DNA of 24,522 nucleotides from a virus: positions 1 to 24,522 of IMG/VR virus record IMGVR_UViG_3300043313_000820; one strand, given 5' to 3'. The notes beneath the pieces were generated by a model that worked only from the letters and a program-made list of their open reading frames with translations, was not told where the DNA came from and made no database searches. This document shows positions 13,705 to 20,266 of this stretch, piece by piece; the first letter of the stretch is position 1, and each line of letters starts with the position of its first letter. Made by a program: the position numbers and the translations under genes.

Positions 13705-13814
13705 TGCGCGTATTGATAGGATGCGAGCAGTTCGGCGTAGTGCGCGAGGCCATGCGAAAGTATGGCCACGCACAGCGCGATCGTGAGGCGCTGGAACGCC
13801 TGGGGGTGTGGTGA
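13701..13814 (+). pseudogene. 37-aa chimera: methylase-like N-terminus fused to duplicated tail
   Basis: The first 23 residues (MMRVLIGCEQFGVVREAMRKYGH) are the hallmark start of the phage DNA cytosine methylase-like family (MRVLIxCExSGxVRexFrxxGHdAwScDl). Instead of the expected SAM-fold continuation, the sequence passes straight into AQRDREALERLGVW and a stop. That tail is the end of the gene at 13238-13534 with one change. The remainder of the methylase is missing, so this is a deletion or recombination product. Whether the 37-residue peptide is made is open, though both flanks are TGATG/ATGA-coupled. Confidence 0.6.
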
Positions 13815-13972
13815 TGTTCATCATCGTCATCACATACGGCCCGGACCCGACGGCTAACGAATACGTCGGACCCTTCACCAGGGAACTGGCCGCGATAGAC
13901 TTCGCGAAAGCCTGGTACAGCAATGACAACTGGGATGTTGTCACCCTGCTCGACCCGGAGGACGCCGGATGA
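13814..13972 (+). CDS. Hypothetical protein, 52 aa
   Basis: The ATG at 13814 overlaps the chimera's stop (TGATG). The protein MFIIVITYGPDPTANEYVGPFTRELAAIDFAKAWYSNDNWDVVTLLDPEDAG is a small alpha/beta unit. Its 'VGPFTRELAAIDFAKAWY ... WDVVTLLDPED' pattern is common in short phage proteins of unknown function. It is acidic with no Cys or membrane segment. Its stop overlaps the next start as ATGA. Confidence 0.6.
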   Translation: MFIIVITYGPDPTANEYVGPFTRELAAIDFAKAWYSNDNWDVVTLLDPEDAG

Positions 13973-14178
13973 GCAACATGCATTGCACTCAATGCGGGTC
14001 GCTGTTGTCCGCAGTAACCTGGGCATGCGTTCGCGGCCAGTACTGCAAGCCCGCGAACCGCCAGGGATACAGCGCCACAGCCGTAGACAAGGCCATACAG
14101 GCGTCAAACCGGAGCGGGCGGCATATCAGCGCCCGCGAAGCGAAGGCGATCCACGCCCTTCTGAAAGGCCGGGAGTAG
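13969..14178 (+). CDS. Small Cys-rich protein, zinc-ribbon-like
   Basis: CxxC at residues 6-9 (HCTQCGSLL) and cysteines in WACVRGQYC (20 and 26) form a possible zinc-binding site. The rest is basic and helical (SNRSGRHISAREAKAIHALLKGRE), giving a candidate small nucleic-acid binder of 69 residues. GGAGG precedes the ATG at 13969, which overlaps the upstream stop as ATGA. It sits directly before the HTH gene. No named family is recognised. Confidence 0.65.
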   Translation: MSNMHCTQCGSLLSAVTWACVRGQYCKPANRQGYSATAVDKAIQASNRSGRHISAREAKAIHALLKGRE

Positions 14179-14181
14179 CCC

Positions 14182-14373
14182 ATGGACCGCGAACGCTTCA
14201 TAGCCGGCCTGGCGCAGCTGGGGTTCAATCTCAGCACGGGGCACCGCCTGCTCGGCATAGGCCGGGAAACCGTCTACCGCATCGGCCGGGGAACCTCGAA
14301 AGTTCCGCCAGTGGTGGCCAGGCTAATGGACATGTACGAACGCTTCGGCGTGCCCGACGAGCACAAGCCGTAG
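14182..14373 (+). CDS. Small HTH DNA-binding protein
   Basis: The 63-residue product is a single helix-turn-helix. The first helix is DRERFIAGLAQLGF; the HTH spans residues 18-38 (STGHRLLGIGRETVYRIGRGT), followed by a stabilising helix VPPVVARLMDMYERFG, as in small Cro/CI-like or Aca-like regulators. GGGAG is six bases before the ATG. As the last gene of a small-protein operon whose promoter carries a 20-bp palindrome, it probably autoregulates that operon. This layout is like anti-CRISPR operons ending in an aca regulator, though none of the other genes is a known anti-CRISPR. Confidence 0.8.
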   Translation: MDRERFIAGLAQLGFNLSTGHRLLGIGRETVYRIGRGTSKVPPVVARLMDMYERFGVPDEHKP

Positions 14374-14380
14374 CGCCGCC

Positions 14381-14405
14381 GCCGGCCGGGCGTAGCCCGG
14401 CCGGC
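14381..14405. terminator. 11-bp GC hairpin, probable bidirectional terminator
   Basis: GCCGGCCGGGC (14381-14391) and GCCCGGCCGGC (14395-14405) pair perfectly around GTA. It lies just after the HTH gene, where two operons converge. There is no U-run, so it may act with a factor or merely stabilise the transcript. GGCGTAG recurs at 14389, 14403 and 14418. Confidence 0.5.
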
Positions 14406-14449
14406 GTAGTCCTGCCGGGCGTAGCGCCGCCCTGCCGGGGGTTCGATTT

Positions 14450-14546
14450 GGTGTCGCAGTGACGCTTAGTGACGCACTTTTCTTCTTATAAAGCTCTTAA
14501 GGACTAGAACACCTATAAGTGAACCTGCGACACTCAGCGACACTGA
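14450..14546. repeat. Symmetric 8-bp repeats flanking AT-rich core
   Basis: Left arm: GGTGTCGC (14450-14457), AGTGACGC (14458-14465) and AGTGACGC (14468-14475). Right arm, inverted: GCGACACT at 14527-14534 and 14537-14544. Between them is an AT-rich core of about 50 bases with a CTTATA/TATAAG pair. The 10-base spacing inside each arm puts the units on one helix face. It abuts the SF3 helicase gene, so replication-origin or operator roles are possible. Confidence 0.55.
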
Positions 14547-14564
14547 GTGGATGCCCCGGCCAGA

Positions 14565-15947
14565 TCAGATTTGACCTAACTTCAATTGAACGTTGAGGAA
14601 ATACCGGCCAGCGTTAGTCCTTTTGTAGGTGACACCGGCGGCCTTCATGGCTGTCGTGAAGGTGTTTCTGGCCCCGACAGACCGGCCTAAATGGCCACAA
14701 TATGCCCTCCAAACGGCAAAAACCTCGCTTGTTTCGACCATTTTAGGGGGGTCTTCCGCAGGCGAGAACTTTTCGAGGTAGGTACTGATGAAGTCCTTGA
14801 GGACGTTCTCCTCGGCGAAGTAATCCTCAGTGTCCTCGCGTATAATCTGCGCGACATGCAGCCGGCCCTCCTGCTCCCGCTCCACCGCGCCGTCGATAAT
14901 CCAGCGCAGGATCGAAGCCCCCTCCTCGGCGATGAACTCCTTCTCAAGGTCGGGGATTACATCAGCTTCCTTGACTTCCAGCGGGAATGTCCCCACCAGG
15001 AACCGCCGCCGCACCGCCTCATCGACCTCCTTCAGCGTCGGTTTCCTGTTACCGGAGACGATGATCGTGCAGCGGGCCACCATCCGGTAGAAATCCTGCC
15101 GCATCCGCCGCACCGCGATCGGGTCGCCGCCGGTCAGATCCTTGATCAGCGCAGTGTCCCAGGTGGCGTCCTCGTCAATCTCGGTGATGATCACCATCCG
15201 CGCGGACAGCACATCGACCAGGGCAGTGGGGTGCTGCGACTGCTTCTGCACCATCAGCAAGTCCCGAGGCGCGTTGACCGCGTGATCCCCCAGCAGGCCG
15301 GCGACAGTGCGCAGGAACACACCCTTGCCGTTGCCGCCGTGGCCGTAGACGAACATGATTTTCTGGTCGCGCGAGGTGCCCTCGGCGCAGATGCCCGCCA
15401 GCTGCCGCAGCGTCTTGCGATAGTCCGCGTCCCCGGCGGTGATATCCGTCAAGAATTGTTCGAAACGCGGGCCGAGCGGCGTCCCGGCCGGCGCTGGCGT
15501 CACCGCCGTGATCACCGTGATGTGGTCTGCCGGGTTCGCTGGCCGCAGCGTGCCGTCGCGCAGGTCAGCCGTGCCGCCGGGGGTGCCGAGCAGGAAAGCG
15601 TCAGCGTCGAACAGCGCGGAGCGGGCCAGGAACGAAGGCAGCGCGCGGCATATCCGCTCGATCGCAGCGATAGACTTCTGCGATTGCAGGCGGTTCGCCT
15701 CCGCGTGCGTGATGATCTGCACATTGGAGAAAGCATTTGCAAAAGTCGTGAGGAAGAACCGCAGCGCGTCGAGCAGCTCCGGCGTCTGCCGGCGCGCCCA
15801 GTGCGTCTTCACCCACTGCAACCACACGCCCTCCTCGGTGTTGTAGCGCCACTGCTCACCGTTGAACTCGGCGAAGGTGAGCGCCAGCGTCGATTCGGTG
15901 ACGCGCTTGTACTTCTTGACCCACGCATGCGCTTGTTTGATCTGCAT
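14565..15947 (-). CDS. SF3 helicase, D5/P4-type primase C-terminal part
   Basis: This is a replicative DNA helicase of superfamily 3 related to the C-terminal half of phage/plasmid P4- and D5-type primases. With an alternative GTG start three bases upstream, residue numbers here count from that GTG: Walker A GHGGNGKG (203-210), Walker B MVIITEID (252-259), motif C CTIIVSGNRKP (294-304, sensor Asn301), and an arginine-rich RRRFL (314-318). The N-terminal 150 residues resemble the D5 N-terminal domain. A C-terminal winged-helix-like region follows (395-450). ATG 15947 overlaps the prim-pol stop by one base (TGATG), so the two subunits are made together and likely form one primase-helicase. Confidence 0.92.
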   Translation of the reverse strand: MQIKQAHAWVKKYKRVTESTLALTFAEFNGEQWRYNTEEGVWLQWVKTHWARRQTPELLDALRFFLTTFANAFSNVQIITHAEANRLQSQKSIAAIERICRALPSFLARSALFDADAFLLGTPGGTADLRDGTLRPANPADHITVITAVTPAPAGTPLGPRFEQFLTDITAGDADYRKTLRQLAGICAEGTSRDQKIMFVYGHGGNGKGVFLRTVAGLLGDHAVNAPRDLLMVQKQSQHPTALVDVLSARMVIITEIDEDATWDTALIKDLTGGDPIAVRRMRQDFYRMVARCTIIVSGNRKPTLKEVDEAVRRRFLVGTFPLEVKEADVIPDLEKEFIAEEGASILRWIIDGAVEREQEGRLHVAQIIREDTEDYFAEENVLKDFISTYLEKFSPAEDPPKMVETSEVFAVWRAYCGHLGRSVGARNTFTTAMKAAGVTYKRTNAGRYFLNVQLKLGQI

Positions 15948-16900
15948 CACGGCACCTTCTTCGTGAATATAAGTTTGAGCATTTCCTGCGTCTCCGGGTC
16001 TTCCAGCAGCATCGGCCGGTGCGTCAGCCCGGTCTTGAAATCAATCACCGCCAGCCCCGTGCGCGGCGACCAGGACACCTTCGCCCGCGGCGACCCGGTC
16101 GAGCGCGGGTCGTTGGTGAAAGACCCCGTCAACCTCAACTGCGGTTGCCGCAGCATCACCCGGTTGCGCGCCTCCTCCGTCAGCTCCTGCAAAGTGTACG
16201 CGCTGCCATCGACATCGTGAAAAATCGTTTGGTCGTTCAGGTCATGCACCGGCTGGAAGCCCCCGCCGGCCGCAGCCGCGAGCGTGTCCACATGCATGCC
16301 GGGAAAGTTCACCAGCACGTCCTCGGCCGCCATCAGTGCGGCGTTGACCTGCTCGCGCGTCATCTCGGGAAGATCATCAATCCGCACGTTGGCTGGCGAG
16401 CGATCGTTGACCCAGTGATACGTGCGAATCACGTTGCCCTTGTCATCGTGCGAATGCGGGCCGAACGCGCCGAGCTGCGCACCAGGTCCGCCGCCGAACG
16501 CCTGCACCGCGTAGGTGACCTTTGGTTCGCCCTCGATATAGTAGCGTCTTGTGTGTAACTCGCGGAACGGCTCGTCCTCGGTGGACATGCGCAGGAAGAA
16601 CGCCGTCTTCGGCGGATTCCCGATTCGTTCCAGGCCACCCAGAACACTCCGCGGCAGCACCGCGCGCACCGCCGCAGCGACATCGGCCCGCGGCAGGTCG
16701 TTGTCGAAGACGAGCAGCGGCGGGTCAGCGCGCAAGCCGATCGCCGGCCAGCGTGATTGCCGCGACCAGCGTTTACACTTTGCCTCATCGACCTCGACAA
16801 TCGGCCAGCCCTTCAGCATGCAGACCTTGTCGCGGTTGGGCAGCGGCGTGTAGCCGTTCGCCAGCAGTTGCGGGAACAGGTGCCTTACGCTATCAGTCAT
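15947..16900 (-). CDS. Bifunctional primase/polymerase (prim-pol) domain protein
   Basis: The N-terminal 200 residues form an archaeo-eukaryotic-primase-like prim-pol domain: PLPNRDKVCMLKGWPIVEVDEAKCKRW (20-45), the metal-binding VFDND (64-68), RIGNPPKTAFFLR (92-104) and GAQLGAFGPHSHDDKG (140-155) with a His motif. In most phages this domain is fused to the SF3 helicase; here it is a separate gene, 317 residues, coupled to it by a one-base overlap. It makes primers for replication. AGAGGA lies about 11 bases before the ATG. Confidence 0.88.
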   Translation of the reverse strand: MTDSVRHLFPQLLANGYTPLPNRDKVCMLKGWPIVEVDEAKCKRWSRQSRWPAIGLRADPPLLVFDNDLPRADVAAAVRAVLPRSVLGGLERIGNPPKTAFFLRMSTEDEPFRELHTRRYYIEGEPKVTYAVQAFGGGPGAQLGAFGPHSHDDKGNVIRTYHWVNDRSPANVRIDDLPEMTREQVNAALMAAEDVLVNFPGMHVDTLAAAAGGGFQPVHDLNDQTIFHDVDGSAYTLQELTEEARNRVMLRQPQLRLTGSFTNDPRSTGSPRAKVSWSPRTGLAVIDFKTGLTHRPMLLEDPETQEMLKLIFTKKVP

Positions 16901-16951
16901 GACGCGGCGTTCCTCTCAATTCGCACTTGTATGGATTGTTCGCGAGAATAC

Positions 16952-16981
16952 ACGGCCGCCGGTTTCCTGTCCGGCGGCCGT
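16952..16981. terminator. 11-bp perfect hairpin in replication operon
   Basis: ACGGCCGCCGG (16952-16962) pairs with CCGGCGGCCGT (16971-16981) around an 8-base loop. It stands in the 88-base gap (16901-16988) between the Cys-rich small gene and prim-pol. There is no U-run, so it may be an attenuator or an mRNA-processing/stability element rather than a classical terminator. Nothing else is recognised in the gap. Confidence 0.45.
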
Positions 16982-16988
16982 ACTCGTT

Positions 16989-17210
16989 TCAGTTCTGCTC
17001 TTGTCCGTCCACTTCCAGTGCTTCTTCCTCTTCATCATTCAGTTCTGGAGTAACTTCACAGCCGCAATTGTCGCAAATGATTGCGTAGCCGCTTTTCCTG
17101 TCACTGATGTGGAATGGTCCACTCACGATCCTAACGATTCCATCGGCAGTCACATCGAAAACTGCTTCGCCGTCGTGGCGACACCGAAATCCTTCGCACT
17201 CAAGATACAT
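16989..17210 (-). CDS. Small Cys-rich protein overlapping the polymerase gene
   Basis: The 73-residue protein has C5, C10 (LECEGFRCRHDG; positions approximate) and a CDNCGC cluster near residue 46, so it may bind zinc. The C-terminus is strongly acidic (DEEEEALEVDGQEQN). Although its first 61 bases overlap the polymerase C-terminus in another frame, an excellent AGGAGG seven bases before the ATG supports translation. It may interact with the polymerase or a template; no family is recognised. Confidence 0.7.
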   Translation of the reverse strand: MYLECEGFRCRHDGEAVFDVTADGIVRIVSGPFHISDRKSGYAIICDNCGCEVTPELNDEEEEALEVDGQEQN

Positions 17211-19375
17211 TCTTCGTCCTCCTGTTTTTTAGCGGCGGAATAGTACCACCGCTCCGTCACATCGACCGCAAGCGGGAGGTCATCCGCCCACTCATGGCCG
17301 AAGATCATGGCGCGCTCGATCGCGGCCTTCGTTCGCTCGACATCCGCAGTGTCGCACTCGACGACAATCTCGTCGTGCGAATGCGACACCACCTCGAAGC
17401 CTTGGTTCACCAGCGTCACGATCGATTCGCGCAGCAGGTCAGCCGCAGCTGCCTGCGTCACGTTCTCCGCGAAGCGCCCGCCGTACAGCGCGATGATGCC
17501 GCGATCGCGTCGGAACGTCAGCCCATGCCGCGTCTCGATCACCTGCTTCGAGATTTTATCAGTGATGTCGTAATCACGCATCTTGCACGATGGGTAAGTC
17601 AGCGCGCGGCCTGATGGAAGGATGCACAACAGCAATCCATCGCGCCGGAGCGGAACATACACGAACTGCACGCGGCCGCATTTGACTGGTATGCGCGGTG
17701 TCTTGATCGCATCGCGCGCGGCACCGAACAAACCGTAAGACTCATCGCGGTTGTGCTTGCCCCAGAACTTCGGTGCCCATGGGTTCGCCTTGCGCCAGGC
17801 ATCCACCACAGCTTGTGCCTCGGCATCTGTGAAGTGCATCCTGTAGAGCGCGGCCATCGCGTGCAGCGCGTTCTTGCCACCGCCGAAGCCACAGGCCAGG
17901 ACAGCTACCTTGCCCTTCTGCCGGTCGTCCTTGCCGATCGCCTCGGGCGGCACACCCGTCATGCCGCCGGCAGTCACGCGATAGAGATCCGGCGCGGACG
18001 GGTCCGCGTCCGAGCGGCGAAACGAATTGAGAAGCTCGTTGCCGCCCTTCGACGCGGACAGCCACGGCAGCACCCGCGCTTCGACTTGGCTGTAGTCCGC
18101 CTTCACCAGCGTCCGGCCCTCCGGCGCGCAGAACGCGGGCCGGATCGTCAGCGCGAGCTTGCGCGCCGGCACCTCGCCGTTGCCGTGCGCGGCCAACTGC
18201 TCAAGCGTGCAACCGCTGGCGATCAGCGCAACCGTGGACTCCTCCCAGTACCCGTAGTCATCCGAGCGGTCGCGGCCGAGCGTCGTCCGCGTCAGGTTCT
18301 GGAGCTGGACCCCAACCCCGCTGAACCTTCCGGTTTGACCCCCGCCGTTGAACTGGAACTGGCCAAAGACACGCCCGTCGATCTCGCTGTTCAGGATCGC
18401 CTGAAACTTCTTCGGGGCGGCGGACGCCCCGAACTCCCGCAATTCGAGCACCTCCATCAGCACCGCGTCCTTGCACTCCTCCCGCCGCAGGCGGTCGAGG
18501 AGGCGCTCGACAGTGCCGCGGGCGATCGTCAGCTTGGTCTTCTCGACCAGCGTCTCGTCGTCCTCGGCCTCGGCCTCCTCCTTGAATACGGTCGCCATGA
18601 TCAGCCGGCACTCGGGATCAGGAAGGCGATCGTGTATCCACTGCGCCAGCCGCAGGTTCTGGTTGATCGAGGTCACCACCCCGTCGGTCAGCACGGCCAG
18701 CCGCTCGCTGATCCGCGTCTCCTCCTCCGCGGCCAGCCGCGCCGCCTCCCGGCAGAAGTCCACATCCACCCCCGCCCCGGTGTCGTTGACGATCTCGTTG
18801 GCCTGGTAAGCCGCCCAGTCGTACTCGGTCAGGGCGGGGAGCATCAGCCGGAAGCAGCGCCGCAGCTCGTCTGTGTCGCGGATCGCGTAGGTGCAGAACT
18901 TCGCCCACTTCTCCGGTTCCGCCTCGGCCATCACCGCCTCGGCCCCGCAGAACAGCGCAATGAGGCTCTTCCCGTCCTTCTGCTTTCCCGGCCCTCCCAG
19001 CCGCGTGGATGCGCTTTGCAGATCCCTGGGCAGATTATGCGCCAGTGCCGCCGCACGCGCGTCTATGACCCGCTCTGGCAACATAAGCGGGGCTCCAGCC
19101 ATGGCGTAATTCCAGATGCAGCGATCAAAGCCCGTGTTCCAGGCACAGAACACCTTCCCGGCCTCGAAGGCCTCGCGCAGGTCAGGGGGGAGGGTGGCGT
19201 AAGTCAACGCCCCTCCCCCGTGCTCCACGATCTGCACCGGGCCTAAGCCAATTGCGTAGGTGAGGATCACCGGCTCGGCCTCGATCGCATAGCGGTAGGG
19301 GCCGAGCTTGATGGGAACTGGACTGCGCGATTCGAAATCAAAAAAGACAAGGTTTTCAGTCGCATAACGGTTCAT
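17150..19375 (-). CDS. Family A DNA polymerase with 3'-5' exonuclease
   Basis: The replicative DNA polymerase has 741 residues from ATG 19375 (GGTGA precedes). Proofreading exonuclease: Exo I FDFE (12-15, D13/E15), Exo II NTGFD (80-84), Exo III YAIRD (163-167). Polymerase: TGRFSG (348-353), motif A KADYSQVEAR (425-434, Asp427), motif B RQKGKVAVLACGFGGG (485-500), motif C HSHDEIV (665-671, Asp668). Motif B has Phe at the position where T7 polymerase has Tyr, so discrimination against dideoxynucleotides is expected. An in-frame extension to 19624 would overlap the upstream gene and is Arg-rich, a typical shadow. The C-terminus overlaps the next gene by 61 bases. Confidence 0.95.
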   Translation of the reverse strand: MNRYATENLVFFDFESRSPVPIKLGPYRYAIEAEPVILTYAIGLGPVQIVEHGGGALTYATLPPDLREAFEAGKVFCAWNTGFDRCIWNYAMAGAPLMLPERVIDARAAALAHNLPRDLQSASTRLGGPGKQKDGKSLIALFCGAEAVMAEAEPEKWAKFCTYAIRDTDELRRCFRLMLPALTEYDWAAYQANEIVNDTGAGVDVDFCREAARLAAEEETRISERLAVLTDGVVTSINQNLRLAQWIHDRLPDPECRLIMATVFKEEAEAEDDETLVEKTKLTIARGTVERLLDRLRREECKDAVLMEVLELREFGASAAPKKFQAILNSEIDGRVFGQFQFNGGGQTGRFSGVGVQLQNLTRTTLGRDRSDDYGYWEESTVALIASGCTLEQLAAHGNGEVPARKLALTIRPAFCAPEGRTLVKADYSQVEARVLPWLSASKGGNELLNSFRRSDADPSAPDLYRVTAGGMTGVPPEAIGKDDRQKGKVAVLACGFGGGKNALHAMAALYRMHFTDAEAQAVVDAWRKANPWAPKFWGKHNRDESYGLFGAARDAIKTPRIPVKCGRVQFVYVPLRRDGLLLCILPSGRALTYPSCKMRDYDITDKISKQVIETRHGLTFRRDRGIIALYGGRFAENVTQAAAADLLRESIVTLVNQGFEVVSHSHDEIVVECDTADVERTKAAIERAMIFGHEWADDLPLAVDVTERWYYSAAKKQEDEECILSAKDFGVATTAKQFSM

Positions 19376-19394
19376 GACGTCACCCATGGTAAAT

Positions 19395-19418
19395 CGGCCC
19401 GGCAGGATTGCCGGGCCG
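19395..19418. terminator. 10-bp perfect hairpin before polymerase gene
   Basis: CGGCCCGGCA (19395-19404) pairs exactly with TGCCGGGCCG (19409-19418) around GGAT. It lies in the 67-base gap upstream of the polymerase start, just after the preceding stop, so it may act as an attenuator or stabiliser of the leftward transcript. Confidence 0.45.
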
Positions 19419-19442
19419 TTGTGGAGGGAAGCGAGGGAAACT

Positions 19443-20222
19443 TTAGGCTGTTGCGCGACCAGGACGCCGCCGCGCGGTCTGCGGCTGCGGCTCGGGAGCC
19501 GCCGCCTCGGGCTGGCGGCCGTTGCCACGCGCCGCTGCCCGCGGCTCTGGCTTCGGCGGTTCAGCCTGCACCGCCGCCCGCGGCGGCTGCTCGGGCTCGA
19601 CCGGCACGATGCCGTGGCCGTCATAGTCGTCCTCGCCGATCCAGCGCACCATCTTCAGGATCGGGTTGTGGAACGTCTTCTTCCAGTCGGGATGCAGATA
19701 CGAACGGATCTGCAACTCGACCACCGGGCAGAGCCTGGTCTGATCGACCTGCGCCTGCTTGCGCACGTCCAGCACCAGCTGCTTGATCATCGCCTTCGCC
19801 CCGTAGGAGCCGTTCTTGTACAGCGCCACCGTGCCGTCATCCTCGCCGCTGACGCACTTCAGCTCGACGCCGAACTGCATCGTGTACGGCACGCCGACGT
19901 CGGGAAGATCAGCCAGCCGCGGCAGCGGCGCGTTCGCCGACACCATCCGCTCGCCGAGCGGCTTGCGCTCCTTCGCGCCGGCCGGCGGCCAGGCGATGTA
20001 GCCGTGCATCAGCGTGCGGATGTCCAGCGCCCACTCCGAGCCCTCCTCAACGATGATCCGCTCCTGGCCATAGCTCCAGAGCCCGTCGCCGTTGATGCCG
20101 ATGAAGGGAAGCCCGCTTGCGACACCGCCAGCATCGGCGATGCTGTTGGCGATGTTGGCGATTCCGTTCAGCAGATCCTGCATGCGGTTCGCGTGATCCG
20201 GCAGATTTGAATTATCAGTCAT
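19443..20222 (-). CDS. Unknown replication-region protein, 259 aa (SSB-like candidate)
   Basis: The first 185 residues look globular and beta-rich: GINGDGLWSYGQERIIVEEGSEWALDIRTLMHGYIAWPPAGAKERKPLGERM, then FGVELKCVSGEDDGTVALYKNGSYGAKAMIKQL and PVVELQIRSYLHPDWKKTFHNPILKMVRW. The last 50 residues are Pro/Ala/Arg-rich and disordered. The position, between a RecB-like nuclease and DNA polymerase in the replication operon, is where phages of this type keep a single-strand binding protein. That is context only; I recognise no OB-fold signature. GGAG stands eight bases before the ATG. Confidence 0.75.
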   Translation of the reverse strand: MTDNSNLPDHANRMQDLLNGIANIANSIADAGGVASGLPFIGINGDGLWSYGQERIIVEEGSEWALDIRTLMHGYIAWPPAGAKERKPLGERMVSANAPLPRLADLPDVGVPYTMQFGVELKCVSGEDDGTVALYKNGSYGAKAMIKQLVLDVRKQAQVDQTRLCPVVELQIRSYLHPDWKKTFHNPILKMVRWIGEDDYDGHGIVPVEPEQPPRAAVQAEPPKPEPRAAARGNGRQPEAAAPEPQPQTARRRPGRATA

Positions 20223-20241
20223 AAAGGTAACTCCATGGGTA

Positions 20242-20256
20242 ACGGCACAATGCCGT
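20242..20256. terminator. 6-bp hairpin in operon gap
   Basis: ACGGCA (20242-20247) and TGCCGT (20251-20256) pair around CAA in the 44-base gap upstream of the 259-residue gene. It is shorter than the other operon hairpins but occupies the same kind of position. Confidence 0.35.
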
Positions 20257-20266
20257 GGGGTTGAGG

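Noticed and set aside
14691-16220. Rightward 509-codon frame opposite helicase and prim-pol
   Set aside because: It is the antisense of two clear enzyme genes; long antisense frames are common in GC-rich DNA, and its product is Arg/Leu/His-rich with no domain.
17753-19246. Rightward 497-codon frame opposite the DNA polymerase
   Set aside because: Antisense shadow with Arg/Leu/Pro-rich product; no ribosome-binding site or domain.
19376-19624. N-terminal extension of the DNA polymerase
   Set aside because: The extra 83 residues are Arg/Ser-rich, lie over the upstream gene's 3' end and the hairpin, and are not part of any polymerase A domain.
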